A stretch of DNA of 64,000 nucleotides, taken from the NCBI GenBank assembly GCA_944324795.1, contig CALUXR010000001.1:92654-156653 (forward strand). The letters run 5' to 3'. Numbering within the stretch: the stretch's first letter is position 1; the number at the start of each line of letters is the position of its first letter. This document shows positions 29,996 to 39,933 of the stretch, in pieces. The stretch comes from an uncultured Acholeplasmatales bacterium. GTDB lineage: Bacteria; Bacillota_I; Bacilli_A; Acholeplasmatales; Anaeroplasmataceae. The position numbers were made by a program, and so were the translations under genes. Below the pieces are notes generated by a model. The model searched no databases, had not been told where the DNA came from, and worked only from the letters and a program-made list of their open reading frames with translations.

Positions 29996-31254
29996 TGGAA
30001 TATCCTAAATTTACTAGTTCAATGCGTAAAACTCATACAATTTTAATCCCTTCTATGCTAGATATTCATATGTCTTTATTTGCCAATGCGTTAAGAGGAA
30101 ATGGTTATAAAGTAGAGGTTTTAAAAAATGAAGGTCCTAGCGTTGTCGAAGAAGGCCTAAAATATGTTCATAATGATACTTGTTATCCAGCTCTATTAGT
30201 AATAGGACAATTTATCGATGCATTAAATCATCGAAATGACACTCATAATGTCGTATTAATTATCACACAAACAGGTGGTGGTTGTAGAGCATCTAATTAT
30301 ATTCATTTACTTCGTAAAGCTTTGATTAAAGCTGGCTTTGGTTATGTACCTGTTGTAAGTTTAAATGCATCTAATCTAGAAAAAGATAGTGGCTTACAAA
30401 TTACATTCCCATTAATAAAAAAAGTAGCTGCCGCTATGACTTATGGTGATTTCTTAATGTATTTAAGAAATAAAGCTCGTTCTTATGAAATTAATAGTGG
30501 GGAAACTAAAGCTCTTACCGATAAATGGGTTAAAGAATTATCAAGACAAATTGATTTAAAACAAGGTTTATCATTAAGAGCTATTAAACATAATTTATTT
30601 AAGATTGCTAAAGATTTTGACAATATTAAATTAGATTTATCGCAAAAAAAGCCTCAAGTTGGGGTTGTTGGAGAAATATATGTTAAATATGCAAGTCTTG
30701 GTAATAACAATTTAGAAGATTTTTTAGTTAGTCAAAATGCTGAAGCAATGGTACCTGGTCTTTATGGTTTCATTTATTACTGCCTATATAATCAAATATA
30801 TGATTATAAGATTTATGGTAGTGGAAAAATTAAGGAATATGTTGCAAAATTTATCATTAAATATTTAGAAAGACGTGAAGATTTAATGATAAAGGCAATT
30901 AAAACTACAAAATTTACACCAATGAAATATTTTAAAGAAACTAAAGAATTATCTGAAGGTGTTTTATCACACGGAACTAAAATGGGTGAGGGCTGGCTTC
31001 TTACTGCCGAAATGATGGAACTTGTAGAAATAGGTTATGGCAATATTGTTTGTGCTCAACCTTTTGGTTGTCTTCCTAATCATATTTGCGGTAAAGGCGT
31101 TATGAAAAAAATTAAAGAAATTCATCCAAATGCAAATATTGTAGCTATCGATTATGATCCTTCTGCTACTAGAGTTAATCAAGAAAATAGAATAAAATTG
31201 ATGCTTGCAATAGCGAAAGAAAATATTAAAGATGGTGAACCTGCCAAAATATAA
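29995..31254 (+). CDS. HgdB-like (2-hydroxyglutaryl-CoA dehydratase D-component type) partner
   Basis: 419 residues. It shows HNDTCYPALLVIGQF, QTGGGCRASNYIHLLRKAL and CAQPFGCLPNHICGKG, Cys-containing segments expected to hold an iron-sulphur cluster. In many Clostridia this unit is the C-terminal part of one protein of about 1400 residues together with the upstream ATPase domains. Here it is a separate coupled gene with an AGGAGG inside the end of its neighbour. Inferred: the two gene products form one ATP-driven reductase. The true substrate is unknown. Confidence 0.85.
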   Translation: MEYPKFTSSMRKTHTILIPSMLDIHMSLFANALRGNGYKVEVLKNEGPSVVEEGLKYVHNDTCYPALLVIGQFIDALNHRNDTHNVVLIITQTGGGCRASNYIHLLRKALIKAGFGYVPVVSLNASNLEKDSGLQITFPLIKKVAAAMTYGDFLMYLRNKARSYEINSGETKALTDKWVKELSRQIDLKQGLSLRAIKHNLFKIAKDFDNIKLDLSQKKPQVGVVGEIYVKYASLGNNNLEDFLVSQNAEAMVPGLYGFIYYCLYNQIYDYKIYGSGKIKEYVAKFIIKYLERREDLMIKAIKTTKFTPMKYFKETKELSEGVLSHGTKMGEGWLLTAEMMELVEIGYGNIVCAQPFGCLPNHICGKGVMKKIKEIHPNANIVAIDYDPSATRVNQENRIKLMLAIAKENIKDGEPAKI

Positions 31255-31280
31255 AAAAAGCCTTAACTAGGCTTTTTTAT
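31255..31280. terminator. Bidirectional terminator between convergent genes
   Basis: AAAAAGCC-TTAACTA-GGCTTTTT with A and T runs on both sides. It serves the activase operon on the plus strand and the ClC-NUDIX-PAP2 unit on the minus strand. Confidence 0.85.
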
Positions 31281-31957
31281 TTTATCATATCATTTTTAGA
31301 AAGTGATTCAATTGGTGCTTTTTTCATGATTTTTTTATAAATTATAACAAATGTTTCTAAAAATATTAAACCACATAAATATCCACCAATTACATCAGTG
31401 AAATAATGAACACCTAAAACCATTCTTGATAAACCAATAAGTAAAATTATCAAAATTATACTTACAATAACTATTCTTTTAATACTAATTTTTAAATAAT
31501 TACTTTTATATATAAAATAAATAATTAAACCATAAAATACAGTTGAAACCATTGAATGACCTGATGGATATGATGTTGAATGTTCAATCATCCATTGTAA
31601 TTCAGGAATAGGTCTTTCTCTTAAAAAGAATATTTTTATTAATTCATTAGCTAAATAAGTTATAATTGTTGCCCCACATAAAAACCAAAATCTTCTATCA
31701 AAACGAGTTCTGATGCCAACCAAGCACGCTACAGTAACTACAATATAGAAAAAACCTAATTCTGTAATCAACCTAAATGTAAAATACCAAAAACCATACT
31801 TTGGCCCTCTAAAATTATACATACTATCCCTTATTGTTAAATCAACAACGTTTAATTCTTCTTCAAAACTTATATAAATAGATAAACAAATAAATAAGAT
31901 TAAAGCAATTATTAAAGTTAAATATTCATAAAAATCATGATTAAATATTTTGTTCAA
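31277..31957 (-). CDS. PAP2-family membrane phosphatase
   Basis: 226 residues with six predicted membrane segments. All three phosphatase motifs are present: KIFFLRERP, then YPSGHSM, then SRMVLGVHYFTDVIGG. Likely substrates are undecaprenyl pyrophosphate or phosphatidate-type lipids; the sequence does not decide. It overlaps the upstream NUDIX gene by 17 bases. Confidence 0.88.
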   Translation of the reverse strand: MNKIFNHDFYEYLTLIIALILFICLSIYISFEEELNVVDLTIRDSMYNFRGPKYGFWYFTFRLITELGFFYIVVTVACLVGIRTRFDRRFWFLCGATIITYLANELIKIFFLRERPIPELQWMIEHSTSYPSGHSMVSTVFYGLIIYFIYKSNYLKISIKRIVIVSIILIILLIGLSRMVLGVHYFTDVIGGYLCGLIFLETFVIIYKKIMKKAPIESLSKNDMIK

Positions 31958-32483
31958 ATTTATCTTCTCTTTCTTTATATAATTTTAAAATATCTTCTTT
32001 TATGCCTTCTATTCTAGCACAAATATAACTAATAAAGTTTGAATTTTTTATGAACTTAAAAAAATCATCCTTATTTAAATATTTATAATCAATAACTTCA
32101 TCTTCTTCTAACATCAACTTTTTATCTTCATCTAAAAATACAATATATTGATAACAATAAAATAGATCTTTTAAAACTATAGGTAATGCAATAAGACTAT
32201 CTTCACTAACATCTAAACCTGTTTCTTCCTTTAATTCTCTTCTAGCTGCCGCAAGAGGTGTTTCATAAGCTTTGATTCCTCCACCTGTAACTTCCCACAT
32301 TAAACCAGGTTCTTTATTTGGATGTCTTTTAGTAACTAAAAATTCGCCCTTTTTATTGACAACGATTATCGTAACTATTCCCATATATTCGCCATCTTCA
32401 AGTGGTACACCTCTATTTAATATTAGACCTGTTTTATGACCTGAAGCATCTAAAACTTCAAATTGTTCATTAATGTGCCTCAT
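31941..32483 (-). CDS. NUDIX hydrolase
   Basis: 180 residues with a complete Nudix box (GGGIKAYETPLAAARRELKE-ETG-LDV), which binds divalent metal and cleaves nucleoside diphosphate-X bonds. The N-terminal FEVLDASGHKTG segment resembles isopentenyl-diphosphate isomerase-like NUDIX proteins (YfcD type), but the substrate is unproven. It overlaps the ClC gene by 14 bases. Confidence 0.87.
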   Translation of the reverse strand: MRHINEQFEVLDASGHKTGLILNRGVPLEDGEYMGIVTIIVVNKKGEFLVTKRHPNKEPGLMWEVTGGGIKAYETPLAAARRELKEETGLDVSEDSLIALPIVLKDLFYCYQYIVFLDEDKKLMLEEDEVIDYKYLNKDDFFKFIKNSNFISYICARIEGIKEDILKLYKEREDKFEQNI

Positions 32484-33711
32484 TTATAACAATCCTCTTT
32501 TCTAAAAGTCCATAAATATTTTTTTGTTTAAATAAATACATTAAGATAGTACTTATTACAAGAGCTATAGTAAGTGGTAATAACACATATGCTTTTCCCA
32601 TTTTTAAACCTAATATAAGGCTTGTAAGTGGCGTCTTACAAACACTATTATAGACTACCATCATACCAATAACACAAAATAAATTATTATATTGATAAAC
32701 ATCTACTATAACATCTTTAAAACAGATAGTAATAAAATTACCAATTAAACACCCTAAAGTCAACATCGGTAAAACAAGGCCCCCAGATACAGCTAAACTA
32801 TTTGAAAATGCTGTTCCAAGTAAGCGATAAAGTAAATAAAATGTTACCATAATTAAGCTGTTTGAAACTAAAGGATTAGCTAAAATATTACTACCAGAAC
32901 CAACCATATATAAATCTTTAGTTTTTAAATACATAAATAATAAAGAAAATATTGGGGTTAAATATAAAAAATATTGCCATTTTTTAGATATATCTTTAAC
33001 TTTAACGATCGCTAAAACATATAATCTACCTACAATAAAAGCTAAAATTGTCAATATAACTATTATATAAAAATATTTAAATTCTAAATAATTAGAAACA
33101 TTAATCGGTAATAAATTATGAGGATAAATGAAATACGCAATTGTTGTGCTTATTAAAATAATAAAGAAACCTTTAATTAAAAAACTTGCTTTAATAAATA
33201 TTTTATTTTCTTCTATCAAATGACAAAAGCCAGCTAATGGAGCTAGAAAGGCTACAGCAAAACCAGCACTAGCACACGATGCAACTAAATCTTTATCATT
33301 ATTTTTAAACAATTTATTAATCATTCTTCCTAAACTTGCAGATAAGGTGATTGATGGACCTTCACCACCAAAGACAAAACCACAAAAATAAGCATAAAAT
33401 GAATCAAATAAAACGAATAAAAACATCTTATTAGGACTAAAATTAAGTTTATCCTGATAATAAGCTTCATATTGAGGAATACCACTGCCTAAATAACCTT
33501 TATGTTTATTATTTAAAATGATGATTATAAATGATAATATTATAGAAATTATAAAAGAAATTGATATTAATAATGAATTATTAGAAGTAAATATTTCATC
33601 ACTTAAATTAATTATTTCATGAATAATAAATTGATAAAATGAAATAAATAAGCCTACAATAATTCCTAAAATTATTATTTCTAATATTAAATAAACATAT
33701 TTTTTAGACAT
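32470..33711 (-). CDS. ClC-family chloride channel/transporter
   Basis: 413 residues from the ATG at 33711, which has AGAGGTGAT just upstream. The longer reading from 33732 would begin upstream of the predicted transcription start. The chloride-selectivity motifs are present: GSGIP near the N-terminus and GGEGP with the gating Glu, which points to a proton/anion exchanger rather than a pure channel. About ten to twelve helices. There are no C-terminal CBS domains. First gene of the ClC-NUDIX-PAP2 unit. Confidence 0.88.
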   Translation of the reverse strand: MSKKYVYLILEIIILGIIVGLFISFYQFIIHEIINLSDEIFTSNNSLLISISFIISIILSFIIIILNNKHKGYLGSGIPQYEAYYQDKLNFSPNKMFLFVLFDSFYAYFCGFVFGGEGPSITLSASLGRMINKLFKNNDKDLVASCASAGFAVAFLAPLAGFCHLIEENKIFIKASFLIKGFFIILISTTIAYFIYPHNLLPINVSNYLEFKYFYIIVILTILAFIVGRLYVLAIVKVKDISKKWQYFLYLTPIFSLLFMYLKTKDLYMVGSGSNILANPLVSNSLIMVTFYLLYRLLGTAFSNSLAVSGGLVLPMLTLGCLIGNFITICFKDVIVDVYQYNNLFCVIGMMVVYNSVCKTPLTSLILGLKMGKAYVLLPLTIALVISTILMYLFKQKNIYGLLEKRIVINEAH

Positions 33712-33736
33712 GATATCACCTCTTTTAAACAAATCA

Positions 33737-33742
33737 ATTATA
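33737..33742 (-). promoter_or_regulatory. -10 element for the ClC operon
   Basis: TATAAT on the minus strand, preceded by an A/T-rich region without a clear -35. The predicted start near 33730 supports initiation at 33711. Confidence 0.45.
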
Positions 33743-33779
33743 ACAAAAATTAAAAAAATTAAAAGAAAATTTTAAATAT

Positions 33780-33808
33780 AAAAGGGAACCTTTTATTAGT
33801 TCCCCTTA
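33780..33808 (-). terminator. Terminator of the nrdD-nrdG-dut operon
   Basis: Minus strand GGGAAC-TAATAAAAG-GTTCCC followed by TTTTATATTT. The stop of dut lies inside it. Confidence 0.75.
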
Positions 33809-34284
33809 TTTGTACTACCAAAGCCACCAACTCGTTCTTCTTTAACATCATCATCAATAGTAATACCATATTGTAAGAAAATACCTTGAGCAAAACCATC
33901 ACCTTGTTTTACTTCTAAAGTTTTATTACTATTATTTGTCATTTTAATGAAAATATGGCCTTCATTTAAAGCATTATAATAATCAGCATCGATAACTCCT
34001 ACTGTATTATCTAAAGCTAAACGATATTTAAACCCTAAACTAGAGCGTGGCAAAATTAATAAAACATAATTAGCTTGCATCTTACATCTAATACCAGTTG
34101 GAATTTTAATCGTTTCGCCTGGATTTAAAATGAAATCTATTGGACTATAAAAATCATAACCAGCACTAGATATCGTAGCTCTTTTAGGTAATTTTAATTT
34201 TTTATATATTTCTATAGCATTTTCTAATTCTGCTTTTTGAAATTCATTTTCAGAAACAAATTCAAATTTAGCTATTTTTTCCAT
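33796..34284 (-). CDS. dut: Deoxyuridine triphosphatase
   Basis: 162 residues from the ATG at 34284, which has a GGAG upstream; ATGs at 34302 and 34299 are alternatives. All five trimeric dUTPase motifs are visible: SAGYDF, PRSSLG, NTVGVIDADYYN, GDGFAQGIF and RVGGFGST. It hydrolyses dUTP to dUMP. It lies downstream of the ribonucleotide reductase genes and overlaps nrdG, so dUTP removal is coupled to deoxynucleotide synthesis. Confidence 0.92.
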   Translation of the reverse strand: MEKIAKFEFVSENEFQKAELENAIEIYKKLKLPKRATISSAGYDFYSPIDFILNPGETIKIPTGIRCKMQANYVLLILPRSSLGFKYRLALDNTVGVIDADYYNALNEGHIFIKMTNNSNKTLEVKQGDGFAQGIFLQYGITIDDDVKEERVGGFGSTNKGN

Positions 34285-34786
34285 TACTAATTGCTCCATC
34301 ATTAAATAATATTATTCTTTTTTCATCAATTGTTTTTTTAACATCGATAACCCTTTGATTACTACTACCTACCCAATGTAATTGAGGGTCAAATTTATCT
34401 ATTTCAAAACGTCCATCACAAATTACATCTAGCATCGGAATAAATGGTAAAGATGAAATATCTTCATATAAATAACCTGTATATAACCATTTAGTTTTAT
34501 TAGGAAATTTAGCATTAATTTCTGCTACTAACTCCCCAATATCCGCTACGTTTAAAGGATGCAATGGGTCACCACCACTAAAAGTGATACCATCTACATA
34601 GTCTTTAGCTAATTCATTAAATATTTCTTCTTTAGCAGCATCATCAAAAGGTATACCACCATTTATATCATGGGTGATTGGATTATGACATCCAGGACAA
34701 TGATGAGTACAACCAGCAACCCATAGTACAACTCTTAAGCCGTAACCATTTAACATATCATCTTTAGTTATATTATGGTAACGCAT
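34268..34786 (-). CDS. nrdG: Anaerobic ribonucleotide reductase activating enzyme
   Basis: 172 residues, radical-SAM protein with the CTHHCPGC (CxxxCxxC) cluster motif and the following TFSGGDPLHP glycine-rich motif. It generates the glycyl radical on NrdD. It overlaps nrdD by one base. Confidence 0.95.
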   Translation of the reverse strand: MRYHNITKDDMLNGYGLRVVLWVAGCTHHCPGCHNPITHDINGGIPFDDAAKEEIFNELAKDYVDGITFSGGDPLHPLNVADIGELVAEINAKFPNKTKWLYTGYLYEDISSLPFIPMLDVICDGRFEIDKFDPQLHWVGSSNQRVIDVKKTIDEKRIILFNDGAISNGKNS

Positions 34787-36921
34787 TACATACTCTTCCT
34801 CTCTTTAATTTCAGCCATTTTAGCATCATTTAATCTAGTATCTCCTGCAACTCTAGAATATGATAGATAGCCATTCATTCTTTCTATTTTAGTTAAATTA
34901 CGGCTTCCACAAACAGGACAAACATCCATATCAAGTTCTTGATGTCCACATTCTTCACAATATGCTAAACTTAAGTTTACACCTTCATAAAAACCCATAT
35001 TCATAGCTCTATGGATTAAAGATTTAATTGCTCCAATATTATAATCAATCGGATATTTTACATATTGAATCTTACCACCATTAGACAAATCCCAAAATCT
35101 CTTTTCTAAATTTTGTTTTTGAATTGGTGTAATATCTTCACTAACATGACAATGGAAAGAATTTGAAACATAAGGACGGTCAGAAACTCCCTCTATTATG
35201 CCATATTTCTTTCTAAATTGAGTAATTTGTAAACCACAAAGTGACTCAGCAGGTGTACCATATATAGCATATAAGATACCATCAACTTTTTTATATTCAT
35301 TTATTTTTTCGTTAATATGCTCTAAAGTATTAACTGCAAATTCACCATCTTCTACTAAACTTTTACCATTATATAATTCTTGTAATTCATTTAAAGCTGT
35401 ATAGCCAAATGAAGCTGTCATAGGTTTTAATAATGGTTTAATTTTATCATTTGGATTTAAATGACCACCATAAAAACCACCTTGACAGTAACCAAGTGGA
35501 TTAGTTGAAGCTTTCATTTCCCCTAAATAATTATATGTTCTAATATGAAGTTGTCTTATTAATTCTAAATAATAATCTAACACTTCATAAAATGGTTTAC
35601 TTTCTTGACGTGATTTAGCTAAAATCATCGGTAAATGTAGACTGATAGCACCAATATTAAAACGTCCAACAAAAACAGGTTTATCAAGTTCATCAGCAGG
35701 TTCCATACCACCACGCTCATACCATGGCGATAAGAAAGCTCTACAGCCCATTGGAGAAACAACTCGCCTATATTTTTTATACATACTTGCAACATATCCT
35801 TCACCAGTTAAACTTAGCCAATCTGGATACATTGTTTTTGATGAACATAAAATACCTTCATTAAAGAGATCTTCATTAACTTTTCCTTCACCATGAAGTT
35901 CTTCATCATATAAGAATACAATTTTTGGGAATAACACTGGTCTTTTTCTACCTTTTTTACCTTGACCACCACGACGAACTTTAAAGCATTCAACACTTGC
36001 CATCTTAGCAAATCTTTCAGTACCAAGCCCTAAAGTGATGGTAATAAAAGGATAATCTCCTCTACTTGAACCAATTGTATTAAATTTATATTCTAGCCCT
36101 TGCCAACCTTGACGAAAATCATTTCTAACATCTTCAAAAGCTTCTTTACATGCTTTTACTTTTGAAAGGCCTAGGCCAATATATTTAGTATAATATTTAG
36201 TATAAGATTTTTCAGCATAAGGAGCTAAAATTTTATCAATTTCAGGAACTGTAAATCCACCATATTGTTGAGCTGCAGTTGATAAAACTAAATCCCCAAT
36301 AACATCAAAAGCAACATCTAAAGTCTTTGGTTCATTATACCAAAGATTTCCCATTTCAAAGCCACCCTTTAAAACATTTTCTACATCAAACAAACAACAA
36401 TTCATCGTATCACGACGTGCTGACATATCATGAATATAAATATAGCCATCATTAATAGCTTGTAATTCCTCAACATTTAAGAAAAACTTTTTATATAATT
36501 CTTTATTTAATTGATTATAGATTAAACTTCTTTTTGTAGACACAAGGGCACTATCAGTATTGCTATTTTCTTTATCGCCAATATACATAATAGATTGACT
36601 TTTAGAATAAACTTCATCTAACATATGAACAAAATCTTGTTTATAATTACGATAATCACGATAACTTTTAGCAACAACAGGGAAAGTTTCTTCTAAAGCT
36701 CCTTCAACAATATTATGCATTTTACTAATATTAATTTCTTTTAATTGATTTGATTCAATTGAATTTAAAACTGTTTCTATTATTTTATTTAAATCTCCAT
36801 CACTAAATTTAACTAAAACTCTACTAGCAGATTTCATTACTGCTACTTTTATTTTTTCTGGATCAAATTTTTGAATGGTTCCATCTTTTTTAATGATAGA
36901 TATATTTTTAGTATCTAACAT
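34786..36921 (-). CDS. nrdD: Anaerobic (class III) ribonucleoside-triphosphate reductase
   Basis: 711 residues from the ATG at 36921 behind GAGGAG; a TTG three codons earlier is less likely. The N-terminal ATP-cone (ISIIKKDGTIQKFDPEKI) is an allosteric nucleotide site. The C-terminus has a zinc site CEECGHQELDMDVCPVCG and the glycyl-radical region RMNGYLS. Its presence as the reductase in this window fits anaerobic life. Confidence 0.95.
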   Translation of the reverse strand: MLDTKNISIIKKDGTIQKFDPEKIKVAVMKSASRVLVKFSDGDLNKIIETVLNSIESNQLKEINISKMHNIVEGALEETFPVVAKSYRDYRNYKQDFVHMLDEVYSKSQSIMYIGDKENSNTDSALVSTKRSLIYNQLNKELYKKFFLNVEELQAINDGYIYIHDMSARRDTMNCCLFDVENVLKGGFEMGNLWYNEPKTLDVAFDVIGDLVLSTAAQQYGGFTVPEIDKILAPYAEKSYTKYYTKYIGLGLSKVKACKEAFEDVRNDFRQGWQGLEYKFNTIGSSRGDYPFITITLGLGTERFAKMASVECFKVRRGGQGKKGRKRPVLFPKIVFLYDEELHGEGKVNEDLFNEGILCSSKTMYPDWLSLTGEGYVASMYKKYRRVVSPMGCRAFLSPWYERGGMEPADELDKPVFVGRFNIGAISLHLPMILAKSRQESKPFYEVLDYYLELIRQLHIRTYNYLGEMKASTNPLGYCQGGFYGGHLNPNDKIKPLLKPMTASFGYTALNELQELYNGKSLVEDGEFAVNTLEHINEKINEYKKVDGILYAIYGTPAESLCGLQITQFRKKYGIIEGVSDRPYVSNSFHCHVSEDITPIQKQNLEKRFWDLSNGGKIQYVKYPIDYNIGAIKSLIHRAMNMGFYEGVNLSLAYCEECGHQELDMDVCPVCGSRNLTKIERMNGYLSYSRVAGDTRLNDAKMAEIKERKSM

Positions 36922-36955
36922 AATTAACAACTCCTCTATCGTTTACGATGAGCAT

Positions 36956-36984
36956 ATAATAACATTTAAATACTATGGATTCAA
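36956..36984 (-). promoter_or_regulatory. nrdD promoter
   Basis: Minus strand TTGAAT (36979-36984), 17 bases, TATTAT (36956-36961). A short ATCG/CGAT inverted repeat sits between it and the ATG. I see no convincing NrdR box. From 36985 to 37162 nothing else is visible. Confidence 0.55.
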
Positions 36985-37162
36985 TTGTTTTTTTAAGAAT
37001 TAAAATTTTTAAATGAAAAAGCCGTTTTCTATAAAATTTATTTATAGCTTTCTGCTTGACTTTTACTTCATTTTGCACTTAATCATAGGCAAAACATCAT
37101 CAAAAATCCTAAATTTAGCTAAATTATATCATATTATTATAAATTTTTTTTATAATTTACAT

Positions 37163-37190
37163 AATAAAAAACAGGCATATAAAATACCTA
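37163..37190 (-). terminator. Weak terminator after the broken ABC exporter
   Basis: Minus strand AGGTA-TTTTATA-TGCCT followed by GTTTTTT, directly after the stop at 37194. Confidence 0.45.
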
Positions 37191-37193
37191 ATT

Positions 37194-39148
37194 TTATCCA
37201 TCTATCCTAATTATATCTATAATATCTTTTTTATTGTTTTTATATATAGGAATAACTATAGCAATAAAAGAACTTATTAAAGTTATTAATAAAACAACAA
37301 TAACTTCAATATAATTAAAAGATAATGGGAATACTGTTAAATTTCCTCTATTTACTTCAAGTTTATTAAAACAACCAACTAAAATATAAGTGATTATTGA
37401 AGATATGATTGTTGAAATAATAGATACTAAAAAGCCACTTGTAATATAATATATCATAAAAGTATCTCTATTTTTAATACCTAAAGATTTTAATATTCCT
37501 AATTCTCTTTGTTTATGTTTCATACACATATTTATATATGAATATATTAAATAACAAGTAAAAAATAATAAAATTATAGCTATTGGTAAAAATATCTTAA
37601 CAAAACTACTTGTAAATTCTTTTAAATCATGAGTATTTATTAAATTTTTAATAACAAAATGTCCTTCATTATATTCTTCTAAAAATTTAAATAACTTATA
37701 TAATTTATTAGGATCATCAATCATTTTTGATATCATATAATAAGAATCATAATAATCAAATAATTTGATATTAGTATTATAAGATTCCTCATTAATAAAA
37801 GATACATAATTTAAACTTAAATAGTTAGTTTTATCTTCTATTTTGGTTTTAAAAACACCTGAAATTTTATATGAATAATAATTAAAACGACCTATTGTTT
37901 CTTCTACGCTTATTTCAATTGTTTTGCCTATTAAATCATCATATTTTAATATATTAGTACCATCAATATATCCTTGTTCTACATAAAATGAAAATAAAAC
38001 ATCAGATATTATAATTTCATCTATTTCAAGTGGAATCTTTCCTGCAATAATTTCAAGATTATTATCTTTAAAATCTTCTTCATTATATATAGAAAGGTAA
38101 CTTGAGAAATTATTGTTTAATTCTTCTTTAAAATTTAAATTTATATCAATTGTATTTACACCATTAGTTCTTGGTAAGATAGGAATAAAACGTTTATTAG
38201 TTATTTCATTAATTTTTAATATGTTTTTTTAGAATAAATCCTATTAGATGATATAGCTAATTCATCATATCCCTTATTAATAGCTTCTTTACATGCATAT
38301 TTATCAACATTAAATTTTAAACAAGAAATGGAAAATGCAACACCTACTAACGGCACAATAGATAAAATAATTATGGCTATAAGACGCGATATTTTAATTG
38401 TTATACTAGAAAAACCAAGCTTGATAATAGTCTTGATAACTTTTTATTTTTATTTAAATTTTCCTTTTTTTCATTAATATCATTTATTTCTAATGAATCA
38501 TTAACAACGTGACCATCTATTATCTCTATTATTCTATTAGCATATAATGATGCTTTTTCTTTATCATGACTTACTACAATTACTAATTTATCATTAGCAA
38601 TTTCTTTTAATAATTTAAATATATCTTCACTATTTTTACTATCTAAATTACCTGTTGGCTCATCAGCAATGATAACATCAACATTTTTAGCTAAAGCACG
38701 GGCAATCACAGCTCTTTGTATCTCAGCACCAGATAAATCACGAACTTTACGATGTTTTAGATTATAAATATTAAGTTTTCTTAGTATTTCATTTATTTCT
38801 TCTTCATTTATATTATTACCTGTAATTCTTACTGCAAGCATAATATTTTCATAAATTGTATATGAATTGATTAAATTAAAATTTTGAAAAACAAAACCAA
38901 CTTTTTGATTAATATAACGATCAATATTATCCTTAATTAAGATTATACCATTATATGTAATAGTCCCTGTTGTAGGTGTTAATAAACCACCAATTATATT
39001 TAATAGTGTTTGATTTACCACTACCAGAAGGACCATATATAAAATTTAATCCTTTATCTTTAAATATTAATGATGTCGTCTTTAAAGCTTCAACTTTATT
39101 ATATTTATCAATATTATACGTTTTCGATATATCTTTTAAAATAAGCAT
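37194..39148 (-). pseudogene. Frameshifted ABC exporter, ATPase fused to FtsX-type permease
   Basis: The ATPase starts at 39148 (MLILKDISKTY) with a good GAGGTTTAT. Walker A (GPSGSGKS) is followed by an extra A in TCAAACAC near 39013, after which the reading continues in another frame with LLNIIGG, FVFQNFNLI (Q-loop), LSGAEIQR (signature) and VIIADEPTGNLDS (Walker B). A second shift in an A-rich run near 38440 leads into the first permease helix (LIAIIILSIVPLVGVAF), a third in an A run near 38228 into the periplasmic-type domain, and the C-terminal FtsX half (FVKIFLPIAIILLFF, RELGILKSLG) ends at 37194. Intact, this would be a MacB/BceA-like exporter of about 650 residues. Either decay or homopolymer sequencing errors. 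Confidence 0.75.
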
Positions 39149-39156
39149 ATAAACCT

Positions 39157-39819
39157 CTATTTATTGTAATAATATATTTCTTTTGTTATATTAACAGCCA
39201 CATAGATATCTATATTTGTATCCCAAATATTATAATCACCAAACCATGTTTTTTGATACTGTTCAATATAAATTTCTTTTCCTATTATATCTGCCATACA
39301 TATAACTTTAGCATAATCATAACCATTCTTTTTATCAATAAGCATATTATCTAATTTATCATCAATTATGTCACTAGAATATAAATCTGTGCCAAGTATA
39401 TGTATTGCTTTATTGTCAGTTACATTATCATTCGTTTTTAAATGTTCATCACATTCACAAATTCCTAAAAAATCTAGTACTAAATCGGCATACCCACATG
39501 GTAAATCACTAGACAAAAAAACGGCTTCTGGATGAGGAATTTCCTTATTAAGTTCAATACTTTTAGAACTGTTAGCTATATAAACTTCTTTGCTAACATC
39601 AAATAATTTTACTTTACCATAATAATTAGATTTATTTGTTGAACTTAAATTAATTTTATAATAATTATCTAAAATTCCAACTCTAAAAATGCCACCTATA
39701 TGATTAGCATTAACATCTAACTTATTTTGAATAGATGTTGGATTAATGTATGTTCTTGATGTGGCTGAAATCAATAATATCAATAATGGGACAAATAATA
39801 TAATCATTGCTTTTTTCAT
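39157..39819 (-). CDS. Signal-peptide protein co-transcribed with the broken ABC exporter
   Basis: 220 residues from the ATG at 39819 (MKKAMIILFVPLLILLISA), which has GAGGAG 12 bases upstream; a reading from 39873 lacks a ribosome binding site. One hydrophobic N-terminal segment, then a soluble part with a Cys-containing GICECDEH segment. I recognise no family. It ends eight bases before the ATPase start, so it may be the exporter's accessory protein. Confidence 0.55.
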   Translation of the reverse strand: MKKAMIILFVPLLILLISATSRTYINPTSIQNKLDVNANHIGGIFRVGILDNYYKINLSSTNKSNYYGKVKLFDVSKEVYIANSSKSIELNKEIPHPEAVFLSSDLPCGYADLVLDFLGICECDEHLKTNDNVTDNKAIHILGTDLYSSDIIDDKLDNMLIDKKNGYDYAKVICMADIIGKEIYIEQYQKTWFGDYNIWDTNIDIYVAVNITKEIYYYNK

Positions 39820-39894
39820 ATATTTTTCATTCTCCTCTTCTATATTCTTCATAGTTTTACAACTTTTACCCATTTAATTCAACATTAAGGGTAT

Positions 39895-39919
39895 GAAAAA
39901 GGTGCTCAATTGAGCACCT
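39895..39919 (-). terminator. pgi terminator
   Basis: Perfect AGGTGCTCAA/TTGAGCACCT hairpin followed on the minus strand by TTTTTC. Confidence 0.85.
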
Positions 39920-39933
39920 ATCAGAAAGGAGTT

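Noticed and set aside
37013..37210. Plus-strand 66-codon reading frame upstream of nrdD
   Set aside because: No ribosome binding site, biased AT-rich composition, and it runs into the end of the converging exporter gene.
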